64,000 nt of DNA, from NCBI RefSeq assembly GCF_000411115.1, contig NZ_KE150256.1, forward strand, positions 186,001-250,000, written 5' to 3'. Every line of letters begins with the position of its first letter. Positions within the stretch are counted from its first letter, which is position 1. Below are positions 16,118-26,307 of this stretch, piece by piece. Below the pieces are notes generated by a model. The model was not told where the DNA came from and did no database searches. It was given only the letters and a program-made list of their open reading frames with translations. Position numbers and translations under genes: made by a program. Source of the stretch: Capnocytophaga granulosa ATCC 51502. Its GTDB lineage: Bacteria > Bacteroidota > Bacteroidia > Flavobacteriales > Flavobacteriaceae.

Positions 16118-16506
16118 GGCTGGGTCGGAACTGCTTCTTGTAGGTCTAGCGTAACCTTCCACTGCCCTTCTATTTGGCGTACCTTGAGTTGCTTATAGGT
16201 CTCCTCAGCAGAGATACTATAGGTTACTATGGCACTCTGCGGGTCGGTAGGGGTTACTTCTATGACCTTAAAGTCTATTTTAGGATTTTGAGGGATTTCC
16301 CCTTTATACACTCCTAGCATCTCTTCTATTTGGGTCATTCGGGCAATGACAGTACTATCACCATAAAGCTTGGCTTGGGCAAAATCATTCTTATTCACCG
16401 CTGTAATAAATCCTTCTACAGCAGCCTCTGGGCTGTTCTGCTGCTTGTGATTACAGCCTATCAAGGCAAAAACCAGACTTGCGGTTGCATACAAATAATA
16501 TTTCAT
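16114..16506 (-). CDS. DUF4878 lipoprotein (NTF2-like)
   Basis: The 130-residue protein has a lipoprotein signal (SLVFALIGC, residue about 18). A compact alpha+beta domain follows, beginning SPEAAVEGFITAVNKNDFAQAKLYG, as in DUF4878 proteins of the NTF2/SnoaL-like fold. The end VRQIEGQWKVTLDLQ is also typical. It is probably an envelope-attached small binding protein; the ligand is unknown. It converges on and overlaps the preceding lipoprotein gene. Confidence 0.8.
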   Translation of the reverse strand: MKYYLYATASLVFALIGCNHKQQNSPEAAVEGFITAVNKNDFAQAKLYGDSTVIARMTQIEEMLGVYKGEIPQNPKIDFKVIEVTPTDPQSAIVTYSISAEETYKQLKVRQIEGQWKVTLDLQEAVPTQP

Positions 16507-16622
16507 AAGCTTAATCTGCTAATTAGTTGTGCAAAAATACGATATTTTCAAGGCAAAGTCAAGAATAATCTATTAAGAGATAAAAACTTTTCTCTTTCCA
16601 CGCTTCTCTCTTTAATTTTTTG

Positions 16623-16630
16623 TATCTTTG
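16623..16630 (+). promoter_or_regulatory. -7 element (TATCTTTG) for TonB receptor operon
   Basis: TATCTTTG lies 26 bp before the receptor ATG and matches TAnnTTTG exactly. The -33 region has no clear TTG, so the promoter may be weak or activator-dependent. Confidence 0.6.
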
Positions 16631-16656
16631 TACCTTGAGATACAACCTTTTGCTTG

Positions 16657-19020
16657 ATGAATAAACACCTCCTCTTACTCCTGTGTGTGCTCTGCCTCTC
16701 CCCCCTATGGGCACAGCGCAAATATACCCTCAGTGGTACTATCACCGATAGCGCCAGCGGGGAAAAACTCCTTGGAGTGAATGTTATTGTAAAAGGCACC
16801 CAAATGGGTGCCACTACCAATGCCTATGGCTTCTACTCCCTGACCTTGCCCCAAGGGGACTATACCCTACAAGTGGCGTATTTGGGTTTCAAGACCATAG
16901 AAGAAACCCTACACCTAAAGGGCAACCTGCGTCGCAACTACAAGCTCTTGGAGGAAGATATAGCCCTTGAGGGAATAGAAATCACCGCCCATAGTACCCC
17001 AAAGGTAGATATCCGCACCCCCCAGATGAGTGTAGCCAGTATCCCCATACAGACCATCAAGAAACTGCCCGTGCTAGTGGGTGAAGTGGATATCATCAAG
17101 TCCTTACAACAGCTCCCAGGGGTAAGCAATGCAGGGGAAGCCTCTTCGGGCTTCAATGTACGTGGAGGTGCCGCTGACCAGAACCTTATCATGCTGGATC
17201 AGGCCACTATCTTCAACGCTTCTCACCTCTTTGGTTTCTTAAGTATCTACAATGCCGATGCTATTCGTGATATGAAGCTCTACAAGGGGGGCATGCCTGC
17301 TCGCTATGGCGGACGTATTTCCTCGGTTTTGGACGTATATCAGAAAGATGGAAATAATACTCAGTTTCATGCCACAGGAGGGATAGGGGCACTCTCCTCC
17401 CGCCTTTTGGCCGAAGGGCCTATTGTAAAAGATAAGTCCTCTTTCCTTATTGGCGGACGTGCTTCCTATGCACATCTGTTCTTGAAACTAACAGATAATA
17501 ACAACTCTGCCTACTTCTATGATCTCAATACCAAGCTCAACACCAAGATAGATGACCAAAATAGCCTCTACCTTTCGGGCTACTTCGGAAGAGATGTCTT
17601 TGACCTATCGCAGACCATTAGTAATAGCTATGGGAATGCGCTGGTAAATCTCAGATGGAATCACCTATTCTCTGACCAACTTTTTTCCAACTTATCACTT
17701 ATCTATAGTGACTATTATTATGGGCTAAATGTACCCCTTTCAGGCTTTAAATGGGATTCTTGGGTGAGGAATCTGAACCTAATGTATGACTTCAAGCATT
17801 ATTTCTCTGACCGCTTTAAGGTAGGTTATGGCCTGCAAGGTACTTATTACGATTTTAACCCCGGCAAGATCACCCCTATAGGCGAATCTACTATTAGTTA
17901 TAAGGCCTTAGCACACAAATACGCTGTAGAATTGGGACTTTATGCGGAGGCCGAACACAAACTCAGCGAGCCACTGACGCTCTCCTATGGCCTTCGCTGG
18001 AGTAACTTCTACCACTTAGGCAAGCGCACTATGGACAAGTATTACGCTGACCAAGCGGTGATATTCAATCCTTTACAGCGTATCTATGAGCGCGGCATTC
18101 CTATAGGACAAAAGAGCTACAAGGCCGGTGAACTGATAGATGTATATGCACACCTCGAACCACGCCTAAGTCTTGCTTATGCCTTCGATGACCATCGTTC
18201 TATCAAGGCTAGCTATGCCCGTATGACACAATACCTGCACCTGATTTCCAACACTGCCTCCCCTACCCCCTTGGACATATGGACTCCCAGCGATCGCTAT
18301 CTCAAGCCTCAATATTCTGACCAAGTAGCCTTGGGCTACACTACCAACCTCAAGGACGGTGATTATAGCCTAGAGACTGAAGTCTTTTACAAGACAGTAC
18401 AAAACCGCTTGGATTATATAGATGGTGCCAACCTTGTTGCCAACGAATCCATAGAGCGGGAAGTGCTTGCAGGACATACGCGTGCTTATGGCTGGGAAGT
18501 CCTACTGAGAAAGAACACGGGCAAATTCACCGGTTGGCTCTCCTATACCTATTCCAAATCTCAGCAACTGACTCCAGGAAGAACTGATTATGAAACAGGT
18601 ATCAACAATGGCCAGTGGTATGCCTCTGCTTATGACAAGCCTCATAACCTATCGCTTACGGGCACCTATACTTTCAATAAGAAATGGAATGCAAGTGCTG
18701 TATTCACCCTACAATCGGGGATTCCTGCCAATTTTCCCATAGGTAAATACAGCTATTTTGGTGTATCCATCTCCAATTATAGCGCCCGCAATGCTTATCG
18801 CCTGCCTGTATATCACCGCTTAGATGTATCGCTCTCCTATACCCCTCACCCTGAAAGAAAATGGAAATCGGAATGGGTATTCGGCGTATATAACCTATAC
18901 AACCGCTACAATGCTGCCTCTATTTATTTTAGAAACAACCGAGAAACCCAACAGAGCGAAGCCGTTAAGCTCTCTATCTTTGGTATAGTCCCAAGTCTCA
19001 CCTATAATTTTTCTTTTTAA
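16657..19020 (+). CDS. TonB-dependent outer-membrane receptor
   Basis: The 787-residue protein starts with a signal peptide (MNKHLLLLLCVLC to WAQ). A carboxypeptidase-regulatory-like beta domain follows (SGTITDSASGEKLLGVNVIVKG, residues 25-105). The plug domain is at about 115-230, with GEASSGFNVRGGAADQN. A beta-barrel of about 550 residues ends in aromatic YNFSF. ATG at 16657 is chosen over the TTG just before it. The length and the DUF4249 partner downstream point to the non-SusC receptor type whose substrate is unknown. Receptor and partner are 3 bp apart, one operon. Confidence 0.92.
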   Translation: MNKHLLLLLCVLCLSPLWAQRKYTLSGTITDSASGEKLLGVNVIVKGTQMGATTNAYGFYSLTLPQGDYTLQVAYLGFKTIEETLHLKGNLRRNYKLLEEDIALEGIEITAHSTPKVDIRTPQMSVASIPIQTIKKLPVLVGEVDIIKSLQQLPGVSNAGEASSGFNVRGGAADQNLIMLDQATIFNASHLFGFLSIYNADAIRDMKLYKGGMPARYGGRISSVLDVYQKDGNNTQFHATGGIGALSSRLLAEGPIVKDKSSFLIGGRASYAHLFLKLTDNNNSAYFYDLNTKLNTKIDDQNSLYLSGYFGRDVFDLSQTISNSYGNALVNLRWNHLFSDQLFSNLSLIYSDYYYGLNVPLSGFKWDSWVRNLNLMYDFKHYFSDRFKVGYGLQGTYYDFNPGKITPIGESTISYKALAHKYAVELGLYAEAEHKLSEPLTLSYGLRWSNFYHLGKRTMDKYYADQAVIFNPLQRIYERGIPIGQKSYKAGELIDVYAHLEPRLSLAYAFDDHRSIKASYARMTQYLHLISNTASPTPLDIWTPSDRYLKPQYSDQVALGYTTNLKDGDYSLETEVFYKTVQNRLDYIDGANLVANESIEREVLAGHTRAYGWEVLLRKNTGKFTGWLSYTYSKSQQLTPGRTDYETGINNGQWYASAYDKPHNLSLTGTYTFNKKWNASAVFTLQSGIPANFPIGKYSYFGVSISNYSARNAYRLPVYHRLDVSLSYTPHPERKWKSEWVFGVYNLYNRYNAASIYFRNNRETQQSEAVKLSIFGIVPSLTYNFSF

Positions 19021-19023
19021 ACG

Positions 19024-19875
19024 ATGAAAAAAGCAACTTTACTTTACTCTATATCATTCCTTATTATGGCATTTCCCCTTTTCACCGCCTGTGAAAAGGT
19101 AATAGAACTGGATTTAGACACCCAAGAAAAAGAGTTGGTGATTGATGCCCATATTGATTGGGAGAAAGGCGCTACAGGGCAAGAGCAGACTATTCTGCTG
19201 AGCTATACCCAACCTTATTATAGCCAAGAAGCTCCTGAAGGTGCTTCAGGAGCTACTGTATTAGTGGCTGATAACCAAGGAAATATCTTCCCATTTGTAG
19301 AGCATATAGCAGGCACTTACAAAAATCTCAACTTCACCCCAGCATTAGGAAGAAGGTATGCACTTATGGTACAATATCAAGGGAAAGAATATGTCGCTTC
19401 GGATATCCTAAAGGAAGTACCTCAACTGACTGAGGATAATATCACGCAAAGCAATGATGGAGGACTCACTGGTGATCAGATCATGCTCACCCTCCGCTTT
19501 GATGCCAATCCCAATGAGCGAAATAATTTTGTTTTACGTATCAAGGCCTCTTCCGATGGCGTAACTCGCATCTATGGGTTTAATGATCGCTATTTTCCTG
19601 ACGGTCGTTTCTCTAGCAAAATCCTTAGCCGTAGTAACAAGGAAGAGGAGAAATTCAAGCCAGGTGATACTGTTGAAATTACCCTCTTCCGTGTGAGTGA
19701 AACCTATATGAACTATATTCGGGTACTCTCGAACAACACCTCCAACAATGCAGGTCTGTTTAGCATACCCAACCGCGTAAGAGGCAACATTGTCAATCGT
19801 GCCAACCCTCAGGAAAATCCCTTAGGTGCTTTCAGAGTAGCTCAATACTCTAAAATCATTTATGTAATCAAATAG
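19024..19875 (+). CDS. DUF4249 lipoprotein, partner of TonB receptor
   Basis: The 283-residue protein has a lipoprotein signal (AFPLFTACEK, Cys near residue 23) followed by CEKVIELDLDTQEKELVIDAHI, the signature start of DUF4249. A two-part beta-sandwich follows, containing QPYYSQEAPEGASGATVLV. Such proteins are nearly always coded next to TonB receptors and are thought to sit on the cell surface as a lid or binding partner. The stop overlaps the convergent rhodanese gene by 8 bp. Confidence 0.88.
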   Translation: MKKATLLYSISFLIMAFPLFTACEKVIELDLDTQEKELVIDAHIDWEKGATGQEQTILLSYTQPYYSQEAPEGASGATVLVADNQGNIFPFVEHIAGTYKNLNFTPALGRRYALMVQYQGKEYVASDILKEVPQLTEDNITQSNDGGLTGDQIMLTLRFDANPNERNNFVLRIKASSDGVTRIYGFNDRYFPDGRFSSKILSRSNKEEEKFKPGDTVEITLFRVSETYMNYIRVLSNNTSNNAGLFSIPNRVRGNIVNRANPQENPLGAFRVAQYSKIIYVIK

Positions 19876-20194
19876 CACTGTATACGGGGAGACCTGCGGC
19901 TTCCCATGCTTTTATTCCTCCATCTAGATTAAGTAGGTCATCATAGCCTTTACTCTGAAGAAAAGCTATAGCCTTTTGGCTGCGCCCGCCCGAAAGACAA
20001 GCTATAATAAGTTTTTGTCCTACAGGTAGTTGACCATATGTTTCGGCCAACTTGGAAAGAGGGAGATGTAGGTAGTGAGCTACCTCATAGCGTTTTTGAG
20101 CCACTTCATCGGCCTCACGTACATCTACCAATAAGACCCCTTGCTGACTAAGGGCAAAAGCCTCCTTAGGAGCAACATGTATTATTTCTGCCAT
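19868..20194 (-). CDS. Single-domain rhodanese
   Basis: The 108-residue protein is one rhodanese domain. LLVDVREADEVAQ near residue 22 and the active-site loop ACLSGGRSQKA, with the catalytic Cys near residue 65, are intact, so sulfur transfer is plausible. It is cytoplasmic. It lies 10 bp downstream of an aminotransferase gene on the same strand and is probably co-transcribed with it. Confidence 0.9.
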   Translation of the reverse strand: MAEIIHVAPKEAFALSQQGVLLVDVREADEVAQKRYEVAHYLHLPLSKLAETYGQLPVGQKLIIACLSGGRSQKAIAFLQSKGYDDLLNLDGGIKAWEAAGLPVYSAI

Positions 20195-20204
20195 ATATAA
20201 TTGA

Positions 20205-21395
20205 TTAACAAGTTACTGCCTCCTTGATTCGGCGCAAGGCCTCACGAAGCGCCTCCTCACTGGTGGCATAGGAAAGGCGGATACAATTCTTATTACCAAA
20301 AGCTTCTCCTGTTACTGTCGCCACATGGGCTTCTTCTAAGAGATAGAGGGAAAGGTCGCTGGCTGTTTCTATCTTTTTCCCACGGAGTGTCTTTCCAAAA
20401 TAGTAGGACACATCGGGGAAGAAGTAGAATGCTCCCTCAGGGAGATTGGTCTTAAAACCTTCTATCTGGGTGAGCAGTTCATGCACAAGGTCTCTACGCT
20501 TGCGATAGGCATCGAACATATATTGTATCTGGCTCAAAGGGGCTCTTAGTGCAGTGATACTTGCTCGCTGTGCGATGGTATTGGCTCCACTGGTGATTTG
20601 CCCTTGCATTTTGCTGCAAGCCTTGGTAATCCATTCAGGAGCTCCCATATAGCCCATACGCCAGCCTGGCATCGCAAAAGCCTTTGATAGTCCATTGACA
20701 GTGATGGTACGCTCATACATTCCCTCTATAGAGGCCATGGAGGTATGTTTGCCTACGTAATTGATATGCTCGTATATCTCATCGGCGAGGAAGAAGATAT
20801 TAGGGTGCCTTCTCAAGACCTCTGCCAGCGCTTCCAATTCTTCTTTGGAATAGATCATACCACTGGGGTTACCAGGGTTACTTAGCCATATCATTTTGGT
20901 ACGTGGGGTAATGGCTTTTTCTAACTGCTCTGGAGTAATCTTAAAATTCGTTTCTAGCGAAGTAGGTAGTTCCACTGGCACCCCTCCTGCAATCTTAGTA
21001 ATATCGGAATAGCTTACCCAATAGGGAGTGGGAAGGATTACCTCATCGCCAGGGTTGAGCATCACCAGGGCTACATTGGACAAGCACTGCTTAGCCCCTG
21101 TGGAGACAATCACCTGAGAGGGTGTATAGGTCAGTCCATTATCCTTCTTGAATTTCTCACAGATGGCCTCTTTCAGTTCCAAATAACCGTCCACAGGAGA
21201 ATATTTGTTATAATTCTGCTCAATAGCCTCAATGGCTGCTTTCTTTACAAAGTCAGGTACAGCAAAATCAGGTTCGCCCAAGCTCAAGCTAATAATATCC
21301 TTGCCTTGTGCCTTTAGCTCGCGTGCTTTGGCAGCCATAGCCAAAGTAGCAGAAAGTGCCATATTATTGACACGATCAGAGAGATGTATATTCAT
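20205..21395 (-). CDS. Class I aminotransferase, aspartate type
   Basis: The 396-residue PLP enzyme of subgroup I-gamma has SLSLGEPDFAVPDFVKKAA near residue 38, NPGNPSGM near residue 173 and the PLP Lys in LSKAFAMPGWRMGY near residue 235. The family includes aspartate aminotransferases of the thermophile type and related prephenate aminotransferases. The sequence alone does not settle the substrate. It has its own TAATTTTG promoter element (minus strand, 21431-21438). Confidence 0.9.
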   Translation of the reverse strand: MNIHLSDRVNNMALSATLAMAAKARELKAQGKDIISLSLGEPDFAVPDFVKKAAIEAIEQNYNKYSPVDGYLELKEAICEKFKKDNGLTYTPSQVIVSTGAKQCLSNVALVMLNPGDEVILPTPYWVSYSDITKIAGGVPVELPTSLETNFKITPEQLEKAITPRTKMIWLSNPGNPSGMIYSKEELEALAEVLRRHPNIFFLADEIYEHINYVGKHTSMASIEGMYERTITVNGLSKAFAMPGWRMGYMGAPEWITKACSKMQGQITSGANTIAQRASITALRAPLSQIQYMFDAYRKRRDLVHELLTQIEGFKTNLPEGAFYFFPDVSYYFGKTLRGKKIETASDLSLYLLEEAHVATVTGEAFGNKNCIRLSYATSEEALREALRRIKEAVTC

Positions 21396-21530
21396 ATTGT
21401 TTTACAATTTTTTATCTTTATAATATCGTACAAAATTACGACTTTTCACGGAGAAAGTAAAGAGAAAAAAGAAAAAAGTTTGCATATCTACCTATTAAAC
21501 CTTATTTTTGCAGTCCTTAAATATCCCTTT

Positions 21531-22328
21531 ATGAAAGATGTGGTTCTCATCACAGGTGCTACTTCAGGCATCGGCCGTGCCACGGCTGAACTTTTATCCC
21601 AAAAAGGCTATAGGGTATATGGCACTGCCCGCCATATACAAGCTCAGCCCGAAGGCTATACCCTACTTACGATGGACGTAAGGGACACGGCTTCCGTCGC
21701 CCAAGCAGTGGAGCAGATCATCACTCTAGAAAAACGTATAGATGTGCTTATCAACAACGCAGGAGTGGGCATCACAGGTGCTATAGAGGAAACCCCAATA
21801 GAGGCCTTGGAGAACGCTTTTCAGACCAATGTGTTTGGAGCTATACGCGTCATCCAAGCGGTACTACCACACATGCGCGCCCAGCAAAAAGGCAAGGTTA
21901 TCAATATCACCTCTGTGGCGGCCTATATGGGATTGCCCTTTAGGGGGGGCTATTCGGCAAGCAAGGGTGCCTTACAGTTACTCTCAGAGAGCCTACGCAT
22001 GGAGACCGAGCAGTTTGGTATCTGTTTTTGCACCTTAGCCCCCGGTGATGTAGCTACCGACATAGCCTCACGGCGCTTCCACACCCCTGCCCTTGAGGGA
22101 TCTCCCTACAAGCAATACGCCGAAGCCCTCCCTCTTATGAACGCCGATGTGGATAATGGCCTGCCTGCCCAAGAGTTAGCCCAAGCTATCTACTCTCTTT
22201 TGCAAAAAGAGCACCCCAAGGTACATTATATAAAGGGAAAAGCCCTCGAACGCCTGTCAGTATTCCTAAAAAAAATACTCCCTAGTAAGTGCTTTGAGCG
22301 ACTGCTCAAAAGGCATTATCGCTTGTAA
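21531..22328 (+). CDS. Short-chain dehydrogenase/reductase
   Basis: The 265-residue classical SDR has the cofactor loop ITGATSGIGRA at residues 7-17, NNAG near residue 82, catalytic Ser in NITSVAAYMG and the YSASKGA motif with catalytic Tyr and Lys. It has a hydrophobic, basic C-terminus (FLKKILPSKCFERLLKRHY) that could associate with membrane. The start at MKDVVLITG is chosen because the longer frame adds a non-homologous segment. Reduction of a 3-keto lipid intermediate is possible given the sulfonolipid genes nearby, but this is inference. Confidence 0.88.
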   Translation: MKDVVLITGATSGIGRATAELLSQKGYRVYGTARHIQAQPEGYTLLTMDVRDTASVAQAVEQIITLEKRIDVLINNAGVGITGAIEETPIEALENAFQTNVFGAIRVIQAVLPHMRAQQKGKVINITSVAAYMGLPFRGGYSASKGALQLLSESLRMETEQFGICFCTLAPGDVATDIASRRFHTPALEGSPYKQYAEALPLMNADVDNGLPAQELAQAIYSLLQKEHPKVHYIKGKALERLSVFLKKILPSKCFERLLKRHYRL

Positions 22329-22401
22329 TGCACTATAGAAGACAAGGAAAAACTGTTTTTACCAAAAATTGTTAATAACTTATTTTGCCTTTCTCTTTCA
22401 T

Positions 22402-22749
22402 ATGTCACAGAAAAGCCTTAATTTTGCCCTTGTGAAAATCATAGGAACTTCAAAATATTATACTATCTATCAAAAACCAGGAGATCGCAGGTTTTATGTA
22501 GAGATGCCCGAACAGACTTTGGAGCTTCGCTTCTGTGAGTTGCTAGAGTTTCGCGGCAAAGTACAAGCCATAGACCTCACCTCCCATTTTGATTACTCCG
22601 AACCTGGTATAGAGATTCTTACCTTCTGCGGGGGCAAGTACCTATGTGTCTTTACAACGGTGCAAATCGTTGATCTTCAAAAACTACTTTTTGAAATCTT
22701 TGAGGGCGTTTCCGAAAAAGAAATCTTTACCAAATACGTATTGCTATGA
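22402..22749 (+). CDS. Hypothetical protein coupled to dehydrogenase
   Basis: The start at MSQKSLNFALVKIIG gives 115 residues. I recognise no family. The protein is a mix of beta strands and short helices, without signal peptide or membrane span, with three scattered cysteines. Its TGA overlaps the ATG of the next gene (ATGA), which indicates coupled translation and a possible shared role with the NAD-dependent dehydrogenase. Confidence 0.6.
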   Translation: MSQKSLNFALVKIIGTSKYYTIYQKPGDRRFYVEMPEQTLELRFCELLEFRGKVQAIDLTSHFDYSEPGIEILTFCGGKYLCVFTTVQIVDLQKLLFEIFEGVSEKEIFTKYVLL

Positions 22750-23726
22750 TTGTTGTTACAGGAGGCACAGGGCTTGTGGGGGCACACCTGCTCTACCAGC
22801 TGCTTTGTCATACCTCTGACACGATCCGCGCCCTCTACCGCCGAGAGGATACTTCCCTCTTAGAACGCCTTTTCCAAATCTATAACCCTAGTGAAGGAGA
22901 CCTCCTCTCTCGTATAGAGTGGGTCAAGGCTGATATTTTGGACATACCAGCTCTTGAGGAGGCTTTCAGAGATGCTACACATGTTTATCATTGTGCGGCC
23001 AAAGTTTCCTTTACCCCTGGTGAAGCAGAATTACTACTAAAAACCAATATAGAGGGTACGGCCAATGTTGTGAATATGGCCTTACACTTAGGTGTCAAAA
23101 AGCTTTGTTATGTAAGCAGTATTGCCACTTTCTCTCCCAAGGAAGGGGCAGAAGTCAGTGAGCAGACTGAGCAGGAGCCAAGTCGTGATCGGGACAACGA
23201 ATATGCCCTGAGTAAGTATAGTGCTGAGATGGAAGTTTGGCGCGGCGTACAAGAAGGTCTTCCTGCTGTGGTAGTCTATCCATCGGTCATCATAGGCGTA
23301 GGGGTAGAGTCGCACCCTGCTATGAACGTAAAACAGCTCTGCCGAAGCCCTTATGTAACCTCTGGCGGCACAGGCTTTGTCGCTGCCCAAGATGTAGCAA
23401 GGGCTATGCAATTGCTTATGGAATCTCCCATTGAGAATGAAGGCTTTATACTCAATGGTGCAAACCTGAGTTATGCCGAGTTCTTCGAATGCTTACGAAA
23501 GAGCCATCCTACACTCCCTAAAAAGAAACTTATCTCCCCCACTGCTCTACGTATGCTAAGCTATGGAGAAGCCTTACTCTCCCTCTTTGGCAAAAGAAGA
23601 CTCCTAACTGGCAAGATGTTGCACACCCTACAGCATAGAACCTATTATAATGGCAGCAAGATTACCCACACACTGCCTTTTTCTTACACTCCTATAGAAA
23701 ATACACTCGAAAAATTATCCTTATGA
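22746..23726 (+). CDS. NAD-dependent epimerase/dehydratase family protein
   Basis: The 326-residue extended-SDR protein has the Rossmann glycine motif TGGTGLVGAH at residues 5-14, the DILDIPALEEAF strand near residue 64, and HCAAKVSFTP. The catalytic YALSK is near residue 156. The C-terminal half (TGGTGFVAAQDVARA) is typical of the dihydroflavonol reductase-like branch common in Bacteroidota. The substrate cannot be told from sequence. It is translationally coupled to the small gene before it. Confidence 0.88.
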   Translation: MIVVTGGTGLVGAHLLYQLLCHTSDTIRALYRREDTSLLERLFQIYNPSEGDLLSRIEWVKADILDIPALEEAFRDATHVYHCAAKVSFTPGEAELLLKTNIEGTANVVNMALHLGVKKLCYVSSIATFSPKEGAEVSEQTEQEPSRDRDNEYALSKYSAEMEVWRGVQEGLPAVVVYPSVIIGVGVESHPAMNVKQLCRSPYVTSGGTGFVAAQDVARAMQLLMESPIENEGFILNGANLSYAEFFECLRKSHPTLPKKKLISPTALRMLSYGEALLSLFGKRRLLTGKMLHTLQHRTYYNGSKITHTLPFSYTPIENTLEKLSL

Positions 23727-23750
23727 TAAGTATTTTTCATAAAAATTGTT

Positions 23751-23758
23751 TATCTTTG
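23751..23758 (+). promoter_or_regulatory. -7 element (TATCTTTG) for DUF5686 gene
   Basis: TATCTTTG lies 20 bp before the ATG pair of the next gene and exactly matches the Bacteroidota consensus. A TTTTTC stretch stands in the -33 region. Confidence 0.65.
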
Positions 23759-23778
23759 CTCCCTGAGAAATATACTAA

Positions 23779-26307
23779 ATGATGGAGTTATTCAAAAGGC
23801 TATGTATGCTCTCACTACTTTTTATAAGCAGTTGGAGCTATGCCCAAACACGTGTATCGGGACAAGTAGTAGACGAACAAGGGGAACCAGTTCCCTTTGC
23901 TAGTGTCCTTTTCAAAAACACCAAAGTAGGTACTGCCTGCGACGAAAATGGTAAGTTTTCCCTCTACACTCAGAAGAACTACAACACGCTGGAAGTCTCC
24001 TCCGTTGGCTTCACAACCAAGGAAATTACGCTACTCAAGCGAGAAAGTACCGGCCTTAAGATCGTCCTTACCGAAGGGGAAATGCTTGATGAAGTGGTCA
24101 TCGTACAAAAACCCACCAAGTTCCTTTCCAAAAAAGAGAATCCTGCCTATCCTATTCTGCAAAAAATATGGGCTAACAAACACAAAAATAGTCTTACCAC
24201 TTCCAAATCCTACGAATACAAACGCTATGAGTCTGTGGAAATGGGGCTGAACAACCTAGATACGGTCTTCCTCAAGAAATCCATGAAGAAAGAATATGGG
24301 AATATACGTGAGCTACTCTCCTCCAGAGAGATAGGTGACCACTACTCACTACCTATGTTCCTTAGAGAAGAAGTCTCAAAGGTATATGGGGACAACACCC
24401 ATTCGCTTACCCGTACCGATATAGAGGGCGAACGCACTCAAGGGGTGATGCAGACAGGCTTCGGTATGGAACGCTTCACCCGCAACTTTCGGGATTTTGA
24501 TATCTATGACAACTCGTTCTATTTCTTGGACAAGGCTTTTGTAAGTCCGCTGTCCGAATATGGTTATGGAGTATATGCCTATGTGCTCAACGACTCTATA
24601 GTACGCGACGGTCGCAAGCTCTATTCTATTTACTTCTTCCCAAAGGAAGACCAAGATTTGCTCTTCAAAGGGAACTTCTCAGTGGATAGCCAAACCTATG
24701 CTATCGCCTCTATACAGATGTTCACCATCAAGGAAGCCTCTCTGAACTTTGTACGCAATCTCTCCATTGAAAAGAACTTTACCGTTAACGATAGCCTTAT
24801 CTTACCTAAGAGCGACTATTACGAAGGTGACTTTACTGTCTTGAGTAAGAGTGACGAAGAAAAGGGACTTTATGTAAAAAAACGGATTCTCTATTCGGAT
24901 TTTGTACTTGACCAGCCCAAGGAGGAGGCTTTTTACCTGACGAAGATAGAGAAATACAAGTCTAACCAATTTGCCCAAGACAAACCCTATTGGGACGACC
25001 TCTCCCAGACGCATTCCTCCCTTGGTGAAACCCAAGAACTGATTAAGAAAGTCAGTGATAACAAGCGTATTAAAGGGATTTCCAATGGGCTAAATATACT
25101 CTCCTCTGGCTATATTCCTGTAGGGCGCTACTTCCAGATAGGTTCCATATGGGAATCTTTCTCTAACAATGATATAGAGGGCAACCGTTTTCGCCGAATG
25201 GGAGCACGCTCCTTTATGAGCAATGATGACCGCTTCCGTACCTATCTCTATGGAGCGTATGGAATCAAAGATAAGAAATTCAAAGGAGGTATCAGCGGGC
25301 AATACTTGGTCATTCCTAAGATACGCATGACTATAGGAGGTTTATACCAAGACGACTATGTGCAATTAGGCACCTATCTCCAGAGCAATGAGGCCGAAAT
25401 GGATCTAAAAAACGCCTCCAACTTCCTTTTCTCCAGAGGGGAAAACTACTTTGTAACCCGTAACAAACGAGTATTAGGTATGGTAGATTTCGGCCTTATG
25501 AAGAGCAACCTACACCTAACGCTTTCTGGCAGCTACCAACAGATGAAATCGGCCGACCCTGAACGCTTTTCTATTGGTTATCGCATGCCTTCGGGTGAGG
25601 TTCTCCACCAATATTCCGATGCCTATGCCTCCCTCTCGATTACCTATACCCCCAGACGAAACGTCTATGGCTACGGAGTAGAACAGTTCTTCGGGAAAAA
25701 TATATTCCCTACCTATCGTATCAAATACACCCAAGCCTTCTCTGGCATTCGCAACAGTATCTTCGACTATAGCCGTCTGGAGGCTTTCGTACACCACCCT
25801 ATCCCCTTGTGGAACATAGGAATTTTCCACCCTATGATAGAGGTCGGAAAGGTATTCGGCACTGTGCCCCTACCCTTCCTAACCCCTACCCCTGCCAATC
25901 AGGCCTATGGGACTTCCCGATTTGCGCTCAATAGAACCTTCCAACTACTCAACTACTACGACTTCGTTACCGATGCTTATATGAATGTGTATTTGGAACA
26001 CCATTTTAACGGACTGATATTCAACCGAATTCCCCTGCTGAAAAAGACCAAATGGCGTAGCCTTATCTTAGCCAGAATGGCCTATGGTACGCTCAGCGAA
26101 GAGAATAGAGCCGTTAGCGCATCCAATATTGCTTATAACCCACCTGAAAAAATATATTGGGAATATGGCTTTGGTATAGAAAACATTGGTATCAAGAACC
26201 TCCGCCCTATCCGTGTGGATTTCATCTGGCGCAACGCTTTCTCTTCACATAACGGACTAGACAACCCGTATTTCGGGGTGAGATTCGCTGTAAGACCAGA
26301 GTTTTAA
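23779..26307 (+). CDS. DUF5686 outer-membrane protein with CarboxypepD_reg domain
   Basis: The 842-residue protein has a signal peptide (MLSLLFISSWSYAQ). A regulatory-like beta domain follows (SGQVVDEQGEPVPFASVLFKN, residues 27-105). The long DUF5686 region then ends with paired beta strands and an aromatic terminal FAVRPEF. These proteins are TonB-receptor-like in layout but lack a plug domain. They are probably outer-membrane barrels that are not energy-coupled. Role unknown. Two adjacent Met codons make the exact start uncertain by one residue. Confidence 0.88.
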   Translation: MMELFKRLCMLSLLFISSWSYAQTRVSGQVVDEQGEPVPFASVLFKNTKVGTACDENGKFSLYTQKNYNTLEVSSVGFTTKEITLLKRESTGLKIVLTEGEMLDEVVIVQKPTKFLSKKENPAYPILQKIWANKHKNSLTTSKSYEYKRYESVEMGLNNLDTVFLKKSMKKEYGNIRELLSSREIGDHYSLPMFLREEVSKVYGDNTHSLTRTDIEGERTQGVMQTGFGMERFTRNFRDFDIYDNSFYFLDKAFVSPLSEYGYGVYAYVLNDSIVRDGRKLYSIYFFPKEDQDLLFKGNFSVDSQTYAIASIQMFTIKEASLNFVRNLSIEKNFTVNDSLILPKSDYYEGDFTVLSKSDEEKGLYVKKRILYSDFVLDQPKEEAFYLTKIEKYKSNQFAQDKPYWDDLSQTHSSLGETQELIKKVSDNKRIKGISNGLNILSSGYIPVGRYFQIGSIWESFSNNDIEGNRFRRMGARSFMSNDDRFRTYLYGAYGIKDKKFKGGISGQYLVIPKIRMTIGGLYQDDYVQLGTYLQSNEAEMDLKNASNFLFSRGENYFVTRNKRVLGMVDFGLMKSNLHLTLSGSYQQMKSADPERFSIGYRMPSGEVLHQYSDAYASLSITYTPRRNVYGYGVEQFFGKNIFPTYRIKYTQAFSGIRNSIFDYSRLEAFVHHPIPLWNIGIFHPMIEVGKVFGTVPLPFLTPTPANQAYGTSRFALNRTFQLLNYYDFVTDAYMNVYLEHHFNGLIFNRIPLLKKTKWRSLILARMAYGTLSEENRAVSASNIAYNPPEKIYWEYGFGIENIGIKNLRPIRVDFIWRNAFSSHNGLDNPYFGVRFAVRPEF